A stretch of DNA of 57,485 bases from Coriobacteriaceae bacterium AM48-5 (GTDB taxonomy: Bacteria; Actinomycetota; Coriobacteriia; Coriobacteriales; Coriobacteriaceae). The notes below the pieces were generated by a model that made no database searches, was not told the DNA's origin, and worked only from the letters and a program-made list of their open reading frames with translations. The stretch lies in assembly GCA_027669525.1 (NCBI GenBank), contig JAQEDJ010000009.1:1-57485 (forward strand), written 5' to 3'. The position numbers were made by a program, and so were the translations under genes. Of this stretch, positions 29,327 to 38,807 are shown one piece after another; the first letter of the stretch is position 1; the number at the start of each line of letters is the position of its first letter.

Positions 29327-30425
29327 GCGAATGCGTCTCCCTTCTGGCCGAGGCCTCGGCAATGAGTTCGTGGAAAGTGGAAAGCGGCGTGCGGTCGATG
29401 CTGCAGCGGCCGATGCCGTGCGGAATCACCAGGTCGATGGTGTCGCCCGCGCGCTTCTTGTCGTGGAGCGCCTCGGCAAAAACGGCATCGGCATCTAGGT
29501 CGCAGCGGGTCTTGAGGCCATGGCGGGCGCAGAGCTCCTCGATACGACCGGGCAGTGCAGCATCGCAAATGCCGTGCAGAGCCGCGGCGCGCGTGATGAT
29601 GCCCATGCCGATCGACACACAGTTGCCGTGTCCGAGCTCAAAGTGCTCGCAGGCCTCGACGGCGTGTCCGGCGCTGTGTCCAAAGTTGAGGAGCTTGCGC
29701 TGGTTGATCTCGCGCTCGTCGGCAACGACCACGGCGCGCTTGATGTCGATATTGCGGGCGATGATGAGCGCTACGCGCGCCACATCGCGGTTGAGCAGCT
29801 CCAGCGTGAGTGGGGTCTTCTCCAGCTCGGCGAAAAGCTCCGGGTCGGCGATCACGGCGTGCTTGACGACCTCGCCGCAGCCGTCGGCGAACTGCTCGGG
29901 CGTGAGGGTGGCCAGGCACCCCACGTCGGCGATAACCACGCTCGGCTGCCAAAAGGCGCCGGCCAAGTTCTTGCCTGCAGCCAGGTCGATGGCGGTCTTG
30001 CCACCCACCGACGAATCCACCATGGCGAGCAGGCTCGTCGGGATCTGCACAAACTTGCAGCCGCGCATGTAGGTGGCGGCCACAAAGCCCGCCACGTCGC
30101 CCACGACGCCGCCACCGAGTGCCACGATCACGTCGGAGCGCGAAAGCTCGTGCTCGGCCACAAACTCCAAAATGGCAACATAGGTTTCGGCGCGCTTATG
30201 GGCCTCGCCTGCTTCGAAGGTGCAGACGCTCACCTCGTAGCCTGACGCCTCCAGGCTCTGCTTAACGGGCATCTGGTAGAGCGGGCCCACGTTGGTGTCC
30301 GTCACGATGACGGCCTTGGTGCCGCCGGCAGTGGCGCGCACGAGCGGTCCCGCCTGCTCCAGCAAAAACGTGCCAACATGCACCTGGTAGGGGCGTGCAG
30401 TGTCGATATCGATGGTAATCGCCAT
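29295..30425 (-). CDS. aroB: 3-dehydroquinate synthase
   Basis: It converts DAHP to 3-dehydroquinate with NAD and a metal. The hallmarks are VALGGGVVGDVAGFVAATYM, PTSLLAMVDSSVGGKTAIDL, the Lys/Glu patch in ADGCGEVVKHA and the metal ligands in LNFGHSAGHAVE. The ATG at 30,425 with AAAGGA upstream gives 376 residues; a longer frame opens at 30,572 but would overlap tyrA. The His-rich last residues overlap the aroA start. Confidence 0.94.
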   Translation of the reverse strand: MAITIDIDTARPYQVHVGTFLLEQAGPLVRATAGGTKAVIVTDTNVGPLYQMPVKQSLEASGYEVSVCTFEAGEAHKRAETYVAILEFVAEHELSRSDVIVALGGGVVGDVAGFVAATYMRGCKFVQIPTSLLAMVDSSVGGKTAIDLAAGKNLAGAFWQPSVVIADVGCLATLTPEQFADGCGEVVKHAVIADPELFAELEKTPLTLELLNRDVARVALIIARNIDIKRAVVVADEREINQRKLLNFGHSAGHAVEACEHFELGHGNCVSIGMGIITRAAALHGICDAALPGRIEELCARHGLKTRCDLDADAVFAEALHDKKRAGDTIDLVIPHGIGRCSIDRTPLSTFHELIAEASARRETHSHASPHHPVPA

Positions 30426-30462
30426 AAGCTTCGGTCCTTTCGACCTGGCGTGATAGGTTGGT

Positions 30463-31377
30463 CTAGTGGGAGGCCTCGTCGTCGAGTGCGCGCTTAATGC
30501 GGTCACCTTCGGCAAGGAGATTCTCCAGATAGCGCTGGTCGCGGTCTTTGAGCGCACGGCTGTAGGCGCCAAGCGACTCGATCAGATGATCGATCTCGAA
30601 GGCGAGCGCGTCGGCGTCGTCGATCATGAGCTCGGACCACATTTGCGGGTTGAGGTGCGCCACGCGGGTGAGATCGCGGTAGCTACCGGCCGAAAAGCCG
30701 TGGTGGACCTGGGCAGTGGGGCTTTTGACGTAGGCGTTGGATACCACGTGCGCAAGCTGGCTCGTGAAGGCGATGACGCGGTCGTGCTCGGCGGCGCTGG
30801 TCACGCTGAACTTGCCAAAGCCCAAGGGGCGCACCATCTCACGCACCTGGCCCAAAAGCTCGAGCTTGAGCGCATCGTCCACCGCGGGCGGCACGAGCAC
30901 GAGTGGCGCGCCCTGGAACATGTCGGCGCGGGAGTGCGCATAGCCCGAGTACTGCGTGCCCGCCATGGGGTGCGCGCCTACAAAGTAAAAGCCGTGCTCG
31001 CGGGCAAGCTCAAAGGCGCGCTCGCACACGATGCCCTTGACGCCCACCGTGTCGATCACAACGGGGCCCATGATGGCCTCGGTGTCGGTGGCGTCGGCGA
31101 GTGCCTGAGCATGCGCCTCGAGCCACTCGATGCAGGCCTCGGGGTAGCAAGCCAGGACGATGATGTCGCATTCGCCGAGTGTCTTGTCGTTGAGCTCTCC
31201 GGCGACAGTGCCCATGCTGGCGGCCGTCATGACATCGTCATCGGGGTCCCAGGCCAGCACGCGGACGCCCGCCTGCGCATAGCAGCGGGCAAAGCTGCCG
31301 CCGATGAGGCCAAGGCCGACGATGCCGGCGCACTTAGGGCCGCCTTGGTTAACGCGCGCGTTTCTCACCGTACCCAT
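30463..31377 (-). CDS. tyrA: prephenate dehydrogenase
   Basis: It oxidatively decarboxylates prephenate to hydroxyphenylpyruvate for tyrosine. GIVGLGLIGGSFARC is the N-terminal NAD(P) site and GAHPMAGTQYSGYAHS holds the catalytic His region. It has 304 residues, with no ACT or chorismate mutase domain. The ATG lies three bases after the aroF stop, so the two are coupled. With pheA further down, the operon feeds both aromatic branches from prephenate. Confidence 0.93.
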   Translation of the reverse strand: MGTVRNARVNQGGPKCAGIVGLGLIGGSFARCYAQAGVRVLAWDPDDDVMTAASMGTVAGELNDKTLGECDIIVLACYPEACIEWLEAHAQALADATDTEAIMGPVVIDTVGVKGIVCERAFELAREHGFYFVGAHPMAGTQYSGYAHSRADMFQGAPLVLVPPAVDDALKLELLGQVREMVRPLGFGKFSVTSAAEHDRVIAFTSQLAHVVSNAYVKSPTAQVHHGFSAGSYRDLTRVAHLNPQMWSELMIDDADALAFEIDHLIESLGAYSRALKDRDQRYLENLLAEGDRIKRALDDEASH

Positions 31378-31380
31378 GGG

Positions 31381-32402
31381 CTACTCCATGATCTCTTGGC
31401 AGACAACTTCGCGGATGGCTCGGATGCGGCGCATGGTGTCGTCGAACTGATCGGGGGTGAGGGCCTGGGCGCCGTCGGACCAGGCGCGGCTCGGCTCATC
31501 GTGGACCTCAATCTCCAGGCCGTTGGCACCGCAGGCGGTCGCGGCGAGCGCCATGGGCTCAACGTAGCGGGTGTAGCCGGTGGCGTGGCTGGGGTCGGCG
31601 ACGACGGGCAGGTGCGACAGGTGGTGCAGCACCGGCACGGCGTTGAGGTCAAAGGTGTTGCGGGTGCGAGTCTCGAAGGTGCGGATACCGCGCTCGCACA
31701 GGATGACGTTGTCGTTGCCCTCGCTCATGATGTACTCGGCGGCCATAAGCAGCTCATCGATCGTGCCGGACATGCCGCGCTTGAGCAGAATCGGGGTCTG
31801 GGTCTTGCCGACCTCTTTGAGCAGGGGGAAGTTCTGGGCGTTGCGGGCGCGATCTGCATGACGTCAATCTTCTTGTCCAAGAAGACCTGCACGTCGCGTG
31901 GGTCCATGATCTCGGTGACGATCGGCATGTCGAGCTCGGCAGACGCCTCGCACAGCAGGTCGAGGCCGGCGGGGCCCATGCCCTGGTAGGCGTAGGGAGA
32001 GGTGCGGGGCTTGTAGGCGCCGCCGCGCAGCATCGTGGCGCCGGCGGCCTTTACGCGACGGGCGATGCGGATGAGGTTCTCGCCCTCGACGGAGCACGGG
32101 CCGGCGATGACCTGGAACTGATCGCCGCCTACATGTACGCCGTGGCCGCAGTCGATGACGGAGTCCTCGGGGTGGAACTTGCGGTTGGCGCGCTTGAACG
32201 GCTCGGAGACGCGCTGTACGCGCTCGACGACATCCATGGACTCGAGCAGGAACGGGTCGATCTTGGTCGTATCGCCCACCAGGCCGATGATCGTCTCGTT
32301 CTCGCCGCGCGAGACATCGGTCTTCAGGCCCTTTTTCTCAATCCAGCTGACGATATGGCTGACGGCCTCGTCGCTGGCGCTCTGCTTTAAAATTGCGATC
32401 AT
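31381..32402 (-). CDS. aroF: 3-deoxy-7-phosphoheptulonate (DAHP) synthase, type I-beta with N-terminal regulatory domain (one frameshift)
   Basis: This is the first step of the pathway, joining PEP and erythrose 4-phosphate. Residues 1-70 form a ferredoxin-like domain ([17 protein letters not shown]), which in relatives binds tyrosine or phenylalanine. The barrel has [47 protein letters not shown] and [11 protein letters not shown]. One G is missing near 31,850 (ATCGGCGCC). The rejoined protein has about 340 residues. ATG 32,402 has GAGAGG upstream. It is the first gene of the aro operon and sits behind a leader with a terminator-like hairpin. Confidence 0.93.
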
Positions 32403-32435
32403 GGTGTGCCTCTCACCTCGATGGATAACCCTTGC

Positions 32436-32460
32436 AAAAACGGCCCGCATCGCGAGCCGT
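32436..32460 (-). terminator. terminator-like hairpin in the aroF leader (candidate attenuator)
   Basis: On the minus strand ACGGCTCGC and GCGGGCCGT form a 9 bp stem with one G-T pair and a 3 base loop, followed by TTTTTG. It lies about 34 bases before the aroF ATG and is inside the leader if the promoter at 32,484-32,512 is real. A 20-codon leader frame (32,413-32,475) covers it and contains two Tyr and one Phe, but no run of them. Confidence 0.5.
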
Positions 32461-32483
32461 GTATATATGGTGCATGAGAGTTT

Positions 32484-32512
32484 ATACTATCTGACTTGCT
32501 TTTGCCTTCTAA
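32484..32512 (-). promoter_or_regulatory. candidate promoter of the aro operon
   Basis: On the minus strand TTAGAA, 17 bases, then TAGTAT. The -10 is fair and the -35 is weak. It leaves a leader of about 75 bases before aroF. Confidence 0.35.
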
Positions 32513-32565
32513 AGTGGGCCGTTGCACCGCGTCTTCCTCGGAATTGCAAAGCTTTTTCTTTTATT

Positions 32566-32595
32566 TTGATAGCCCGTGGTGCACTTGGGTATAAT
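32566..32595 (+). promoter_or_regulatory. promoter of tRNA-Arg(CCG)
   Basis: TTGATA, an 18 base spacer, then a perfect TATAAT. The tRNA begins 12 bases after the -10. Confidence 0.75.
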
Positions 32596-32606
32596 GCCAA
32601 ACGTTG

Positions 32607-32683
32607 GCCCTATTAGCTCAGGGGATTAGAGCGTCTGCCTCCGGAGCAGAAGGCCGTTGGTTCGAATCCAACATGGGGCACCA
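32607..32683 (+). tRNA. tRNA-Arg(CCG)
   Basis: The acceptor stem GCCCTAT pairs with ATGGGGC, allowing one G-T pair. The D arm is AGCTCAGGGGATTAGAGC. The anticodon arm is TCTGC-CTCCGGA-GCAGA with anticodon CCG. The T arm is TTGGTTCGAATCCAA. CCA is encoded. Confidence 0.95.
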
Positions 32684-32694
32684 TCGAACGTAAG

Positions 32695-32730
32695 ACCGTC
32701 CGAACCTCGCATGGTCCGGGCGGTTTTTCT
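32695..32730 (+). terminator. terminator of tRNA-Arg(CCG)
   Basis: ACCGTCCG pairs with CGGGCGGT (one wobble pair), followed by TTTTCTT, 11 bases after the tRNA. Confidence 0.7.
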
Positions 32731-32759
32731 TATACCGACGCGACGTGATGGGACGTGGT

Positions 32760-35482
32760 ATGGCAGCAACGGATATCGAGCGCGGACTCTCGACCGCCGA
32801 GGTCGAGGAGCGCATCGCCGCCGGTAAGATCAACCGCAACATGGAGCTCAAGACCAAGTCGGTCAAAGAGCTCATCATCGAGAACCTCTGCACGCTGTTC
32901 AATTTGATCAACGTGATCTTGGCTTTCCTGGTCATTTTGACCGGTTCGTTTAAGAATCTGACGTTCCTGTTCGTGGTGTTCTTGAACACCGCTATCGGCG
33001 TCATTCAGTCCATGCGTTCCAAGAAGATGGTCGATAAGCTCACGCTGCTGACCTCCAAGAAGGCCATCGCGGTGCGCGACGGTGCCGAGGTGGAGCTCGA
33101 CTTGGACCAGATCGTTCTCGACGACATCATCCGCCTGGGGCGCGGCGATCAGATTCCCGCTGACGCCGTGGTGGTTTCGGGCGAGGCGCTCGTGAACGAG
33201 AGCCTGCTGACGGGCGAGAGCGACCTTATTAAGAAACAGCCCGGTTCCGAGCTCATGAGCGGCAGCTTTATCGACTCGGGCTTGCTGCGCGCCCGCGTGA
33301 TTCATGTCGGCGCCGACAACTACGTGGCCAAAATTAATAACGAGGCCAAGTACGTCAAAAAGGTCAATTCCGAGATCATGAACGCGTTCAACGCCATCGT
33401 GCGCTTTGCGAGCATCATCATGATCCCGCTTGGTTTGGCGCTGTTTGCTTCGAGTGTGAGCGAGCTGTGGGATGCCGCGGGAACCCGGGCGATAGCGCGC
33501 TTTCGTGGTGCTTCTCCGAGCTGTTGGCTGGTCATGTGCCTTCGTCGGCGCTGCTGTCCACGGTGGGCGCCCTGCTGGGCATGATCCCGCAAGGCCTGGT
33601 GCTGCTGACCTCGTCGGTGCTCGCCATCGCCACGGTGCGCCTGGCCCGCCGCAAGGTACTGGCGCAGCAGCTCTGCTGCATCGAGACGCTCGCTCGCGTC
33701 GACGTGCTGTGCCTGGACAAGACGGGCACCATTACGTCGGGACGCATGGAGGTCGAGGGTACGTATCCGCTGCCTGTTGAGGGTGTTGGCTTTGGCGTGG
33801 ACTCGGAGGAGGCGGCTGTTCCCGTCGATACCACAGTGCTCGATTTTGCGCTGGCTAACGTGGCACGTGCGACTTCGGCCGATGCCAACGAGACCTGCCA
33901 GGCGCTGCTCAACTATTACGCCGATCGCCCGGTCGAGGTGTCTGAGCCGCTGTCGGTCATTCCGTTCTCGTCGTCTAAAAAATGGAGTGGCGCTTCTTTT
34001 GCGCAGGGCTCCTATGTGATGGGCGCCGCGCAGTTTGTGCTTTCGGAGCGTGTGTTTTCGCAGGTCGAGAACCGTGTCGCCGAGCTTGCCGATACCTGCC
34101 GCGTGCTCGTGGTGGCGCGCGTGGACGGCTTTACGCCCGATGGCGATATGGTGGGCGAGGCCGAGCCCGTGGGCTTTGTGACCATCCGCGACGAGATTCG
34201 TACCTCGGCGGCCGAGACCATCGGCTACTTTAACGAGCAGGGCGTGACCCTCAACGTGATCAGTGGCGACGACCCGCGTACGGTGTCGTCGATCGCGCGC
34301 GTGGTGGGCGTGCCGGGAGCGGACGCTTATGTGGACGCCACGACGCTCGATACGCCGGCAAAGCTCGATGCCGCAGTGGACCGCTACCATGTCTTTGGTC
34401 GTGTGACCCCGCAGCAGAAGCGCGAGCTCGTGCAGGCGCTCAAGCGCCGCGAGCACACCGTGGCCATGACGGGCGACGGCGTCAACGACGTGCTGGCGCT
34501 CAAGGAGGCCGACTGCTCCGTCGCCATGGCGGCCGGTTCCGATGCCGCGCGCAACGTGGCCGAGATCGTACTCGTCGACAACGACTTTGCCTCGATGCCC
34601 GCCGTGGTGGCCGAGGGCCGTCGCTCCATCAACAACCTGCAGCGTTCGGCCTCGCTGTTCCTGACCAAGACGCTGTTCTCGATGGGCCTGGCGGCGCTGT
34701 GCATCGCGCTGCCGCCGTATCCTTTCGAGCCCATCCAGATGACGCTAATTAACTTCTTCTGTATTGGCGCGCCGGGCTTTGTGTTGGGCCTGGAGCCCAA
34801 CAATGCTCGCGTGAAGGGGTCGTTTTTGACCAACGTACTCAAGCGTGCACTGCCGGCGTCGATTGCGGTCATTTTGGCTGCGGCGCTCGATATCTTTGTG
34901 GCGCGCGTGTTTGGCTTTAGCCAGCTCACGCTGTCTACGATGTGCCTGCTTACGTCGTGCGCGGCGAGCGTCAGCCTGATCTGGCGCATCTCGCAGCCTC
35001 TCACGCCCTTACGTGTGGTGCTCTTTGTGTTTGTAGTCGCCGGCATCTTGACGGGCGTTATCGGATTCCCGGAGCTGCTGTCTATTGCCAACCTGTCGAT
35101 GGGCCAGATGGTTATCTTGGCTGTCATCGTGGTCTTTACCTGCTCGGTGTTCTTTAAGCTCGCCACGATGATGGATTCGCTCAAGCCGCGTCGTCGTCAT
35201 GCCGCAACTGGTTTTGGCCGCGGTGTGCGCGTCCGCCTGGGTCGCGGTGGCGGCAAGGTGAGCTCGACGGGTTCGACGGCGGAGCGTTTTGCCAAGCGCG
35301 TCGCCGCCGACATGGCGCAGCGCCGCGAAGCTCGCACCGTTCGTGAGGCCGAGGCCCGCGCACTCGAGGGCGTGACCCAGGCCCAGCCCAAGAAAAAGAA
35401 GGGTACCGGAGCCAAGCGCTCTCGCGTGACCAAGTCCGCCCAAGGCATCAAAGTCTCGATGCCAAGCAAAAAGAAGAAGTAG
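32760..35482 (+). CDS. P-type (E1-E2, HAD) cation-transporting ATPase with basic C-terminal tail (one frameshift)
   Basis: The actuator domain has NESLLTGESD, the phosphorylation site is CLDKTGTITSG, and the hinge is MTGDGVNDVLALKEADCSVAM. Membrane helices flank these and about six close the protein. One G is missing near 33,481, after which GDSALSWCFSELLAGH follows. The rejoined product is about 907 residues. The last 90 residues are strongly basic, ending in SMPSKKKK, which is unusual for the family. ATG 32,760 is my choice, but ATG 32,748 and GTG 32,745 are possible. The ion is not evident: no heavy-metal CPC motif is seen, and the family resembles calcium/magnesium-type pumps. Confidence 0.85.
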
Positions 35483-35585
35483 CTACGCGCCCTGGCGATG
35501 TTGAATTGGTGCCTTGTTCCTGTGGGGCCGTGGCGATGTTATGCTCTAACCTCGATTGTTTGAATTGCTTCGAAAAGAGGATGCC

Positions 35586-36728
35586 GTGATCTGCCCGCAT
35601 TGCCTTAAGACTATCGAGGACGGCGCCTCGTTCTGCCCCTACTGCAACGCCTATGTGGGTCCGGGCGATGGTCCCGAGCACACCGAGTTTGTGTTCTGTG
35701 AGGGCTGCGGTGCCCGTCTTTCTCCGCATGATCGTACATGCCCCAAATGCGGACGCCCCGCTCCTGGTATCCTCTCCGAGGACGCGGCCGCATCCGACCT
35801 GGCAGCGGGCCGCACGGCGGGCTTTCCGCGCCTAACGCAAGAGCAGATCGATACCGAGGTGCCGCATGCGCCGGCCTCTGCCGCTGCGGTGCTTTCGGAC
35901 GCCGCTGACCCCAATGAGACCTGCGTGCTGCCGGCTTTCGATAAGGATTTCGGTATCCCCAAGGTCGATATTCCCACGCCCGTTTCCCTGCATGACGATG
36001 CTCAAAAACCCAAGCGCAAGGTGCATCCCGACGAGGACGCCTATCACAAGCACAAGCGTCATATCCCCAAGCCGCTCATCGTCATCGCGATCCTTGCCGT
36101 CGTTTGCGGCGGTGCCTATTGGTTCGTGACGACCGATCCCATGGGTGTCATGCCTGGCTTCTACGACCAGTTTGGCCAAGCTGCGCAAACCACCTTCCCC
36201 ACGCGCCAAAAAGGCGAGGCGACTGAAGACGATACCAAGCAGGACGATTCTGCCGAGGTGGTCCAGGAAGAAACCGTGCTGACCGATGATCAGCTCTATA
36301 CCAGGCTCGACGGTCTGTATCAGACCATCGTGTCCTACGGTGACGAGGACCAGATCGGCGAGGTCATCGATTCTTTTAACAACGGCTATCTTCGAACGCC
36401 ACTGTCCACCCGTCAGGAGCTGTCGCAGAGTGCCTACGCCCTGCGCGACCAGATCAAAAAGACGCAAGATGAGCTCAACAACCTGAAAGTACAGGACGAT
36501 ACGGTCTATGCGGACGACATCGCCCACTTAAAGCAGCTTGCCGAGTGGATGTATGAGCGCGTCGACGTGATCTGCCAGAGTTGGGACATCTCGCTGGCCA
36601 TTCCCGATGGCGAGTCGATGAGTTCTCACCAAAGCGAGATCCTGGCGCCCATCGCGCAGAGTGGCAACAGCGCGCTTAATCAGTACGACGCCAACGTGGG
36701 CTCCTGGAAGCCGCAGCAGCGTAACTAA
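35586..36728 (+). CDS. double zinc-ribbon membrane protein, function unknown
   Basis: The product is 380 residues. Two zinc ribbons fill the N-terminus (CPHC/CPYC and CEGC/CPKC, residues 3-60), followed by a low-complexity linker and a basic stretch with a single membrane helix (IVIAILAVVCGGAYWFV, about 165-181). An outer domain of about 200 residues follows that looks helical (LTDDQLYTRLDGLYQTIVSYG). GTG 35,586 has AGAGG five bases upstream. It resembles zinc-ribbon membrane proteins common in Coriobacteriia with no known role. The single-span layout puts the ribbons in the cytoplasm and the helical domain outside. Confidence 0.7.
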   Translation: MICPHCLKTIEDGASFCPYCNAYVGPGDGPEHTEFVFCEGCGARLSPHDRTCPKCGRPAPGILSEDAAASDLAAGRTAGFPRLTQEQIDTEVPHAPASAAAVLSDAADPNETCVLPAFDKDFGIPKVDIPTPVSLHDDAQKPKRKVHPDEDAYHKHKRHIPKPLIVIAILAVVCGGAYWFVTTDPMGVMPGFYDQFGQAAQTTFPTRQKGEATEDDTKQDDSAEVVQEETVLTDDQLYTRLDGLYQTIVSYGDEDQIGEVIDSFNNGYLRTPLSTRQELSQSAYALRDQIKKTQDELNNLKVQDDTVYADDIAHLKQLAEWMYERVDVICQSWDISLAIPDGESMSSHQSEILAPIAQSGNSALNQYDANVGSWKPQQRN

Positions 36729-36766
36729 AATTAGTTCGCCATAGTCGGCATAACCTACGTGCGCAA

Positions 36767-36796
36767 TTGATGTAAGCCTGTGCTTATTGCTACAAT
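36767..36796 (+). promoter_or_regulatory. promoter of the cyclophilin gene
   Basis: TTGATG, 18 bases, TACAAT, about 40 bases before the ATG at 36,836. Confidence 0.65.
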
Positions 36797-36835
36797 TCGT
36801 ACAAATATGCTTTAAATGCACGAGGAAGGAACCAC

Positions 36836-37378
36836 ATGTTTGGTTTTAAGAAAGAGCTCTACACGCCCGAGTATCAGCTTGCCGGCGACGAGTGCGCCAT
36901 AATCGAGACTTCGAAGGGTACCATCAAGGTCAAGTTTGACGGCGAGGGCGCTCCCATTCATGTCGCGAACTTCTGCGAGCTTTCCACGATGGGTTTCTAT
37001 GATGGCCTTAAGTTCCATCGCTATGTGCCCGGCTTTGTTATTCAGGGTGGCGACCCCAATACCCGCGATATGTCCGGCGCCGACGTCGCTGCCGGTCTTG
37101 AGGGCCCCGACGGCATGCCCGGTACCGGTGGCCCCGGCTACTGCATCAAGGGCGAGTTTGCCACCAATCCGCGCAACAGCCATGTCGATGGCGCCCTTGC
37201 CATGGCACGCTCCATGGACCCCGATTCCGCGGGTTCGCAGTTCTACTTCTGCCTGGGTGCCCAGCATAACCTCGATTCCGGTTACACCGTCTTTGGTACC
37301 ACGGTCGAGGGTCTCGATGTGATTTCGCAGCTGCGTGCCGGCGACGAGATCGTCCACGTCGAGATCGTTCACGAGTAA
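36836..37378 (+). CDS. cyclophilin-type peptidyl-prolyl cis-trans isomerase
   Basis: It speeds cis-trans change at proline bonds. KFHRYVPGFVIQGGDP (catalytic Arg), GSQFYFCLGAQ and LDSGYTVFGTTVEGLDV are the cyclophilin core. It has 180 residues and no signal peptide, so it is cytoplasmic. A GAGGAAGGA ribosome site precedes the ATG. The TPR gene follows after 11 bases and is likely co-transcribed. Confidence 0.92.
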   Translation: MFGFKKELYTPEYQLAGDECAIIETSKGTIKVKFDGEGAPIHVANFCELSTMGFYDGLKFHRYVPGFVIQGGDPNTRDMSGADVAAGLEGPDGMPGTGGPGYCIKGEFATNPRNSHVDGALAMARSMDPDSAGSQFYFCLGAQHNLDSGYTVFGTTVEGLDVISQLRAGDEIVHVEIVHE

Positions 37379-37389
37379 AGGGGACTTCC

Positions 37390-38692
37390 TTGAATAGCCA
37401 GCTGATCCAACAGGGCCGCGCCGCTTACCGCGCGGGTGATTTTTCCGCTGCAGCCCAGATGCTTGGGGCGGCAAAGACTCCCGATGAGATTATGGGCGAG
37501 GCCGATCACCTTCGTGGCAACGCCTTGATGCACCTGGCATGTATGCCGAGGCCGCCGAGCCTATGCCGCCGCCCTCAACGACGGCACCTACGGCAAGCGC
37601 GGCGCGCTGCTCACCAACCGCGGCAAGGCGCTCGCCGCCGTGGGCGACTACACGACGGCCGCCCAGGCGTTCTCTGCTGCTACGCAGGATGCTTCCTATG
37701 CCACGCCGTTTAAGGCCTATCTGGGCCTGGGTAACGCGCTGTTCCAGTCGGGCGACTATGCCAACGCGGGTACTGCCTTCCGTCAGGCCGCCATCGACGG
37801 CGCCAATCCGGCTCCTGCCGCCGCACTCGGCGAGCTCGGTCGTTGCTTCATTAAGCTCGGCCGTCCGGCGGATGCCGTGGAGACCTACCGCACGGCTATC
37901 GACTTTGCCGGCCCCCGCGACGACACGCGTGCGCTCAACGCCGGCATGGGTCAGGCGCTTTCTGCCGCCGGCCGTCCCTCCGACGCACTCGAAGCCTTTA
38001 ACGCCGCTACTGCCGATGGCATCTACCAGCTCACCTCCGAGCAGACCGACGAGCTTGCCCGCGTGCACGATTCGCTTGCCGCGCTTTCTGCCCAAACGGC
38101 TATGGCCACGGCTCCGGCGCCCGCGATGGACGCTCCTGCCGTCGATCCGCTCGATCCTACGGGCGCGACCGGTCAGTTTATGCCAGATCCCTCGGACACC
38201 GGCTTCTTTACGCTGTCCGAGTCCGAGATGGTCCAGCAGGACCGTCAGGACCGCAAGCAGGCCAAGGTTCGTCGTCGCCATCGCCACACGGGTCTCAAAG
38301 TCTTCATCGTGCTGCTTCTGCTCATTTTGATCGCCGCGGGCGGTCTGGGCTTTGCCTACACGCGCGGCTTTGGCTTCCCCTCGCAGGAGTCGGTTATCAC
38401 CGATCTGTTCCAGGCTGCCGGCGACGGTGACACCGCAAAGGCCGAGTCTTGCCTGGCCTCGAGCCTGTCCGAGGACGCCAAGTCGATGATCATCTCCTCG
38501 ATTCCGCAGGGTGCCACCGTGTCCGTCGAGGGCATGGATCAGTCCATGACCGAGACGACCGCTAAGGTGAAGGCATCGCTGTCCAAGGGCGGCGAGCAGG
38601 AGTACACCGTCAAATTCGTGCGCTCCGACAACCATATCGGCTGGGCCGTTTCCTCGCTCGATATGGATTTCTCGGCTGCTGACAACCAGTAG
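37390..38692 (+). CDS. TPR-repeat membrane protein, function unknown (two frameshifts)
   Basis: The N-terminal half consists of TPR-like repeats (QGRAAYRAGDFSAAAQML, GKALAAVGDYTTAAQAF, GNALFQSGDYANAGTAF, GRCFIKLGRPADAVETY). A basic stretch (RRRHRHTG) and one membrane helix (about residues 300-320) follow, then an outer domain of about 110 residues. One G is missing near 37,536 (CTGGGCATG) and one near 37,559 (GAGGCC). The start is TTG 37,390 with AAGGGG upstream. The layout, with a cytoplasmic interaction module and an outer domain, parallels the zinc-ribbon protein two genes earlier. I infer an envelope-related scaffold; no enzyme motif is seen. Confidence 0.75.
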
Positions 38693-38714
38693 TGACCTTA
38701 TGGGATTTAGTTTT

Positions 38715-38752
38715 GCCCGGCGCTTCACCGCAAGTGAGGTGCCGGGCTTGCG
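38715..38752 (+). terminator. hairpin between the TPR gene and mreB
   Basis: GCCCGGC pairs with GCCGGGC, with inner CTTCAC/GTGAGG support. The following sequence, TTGCG, is only weakly T-rich, so termination may be partial. Confidence 0.5.
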
Positions 38753-38807
38753 CTAGTATGATGAGCTAGTAGTTTTCCAGCAATCATCCAACACATCAGG
38801 AGTTGCG

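Noticed and set aside
30466..31989. Plus-strand frame of about 500 codons opposite tyrA and aroF
   Set aside because: The opposite strand has unmistakable TyrA and AroF motifs; this frame is His/Val/Ala-rich shadow sequence.
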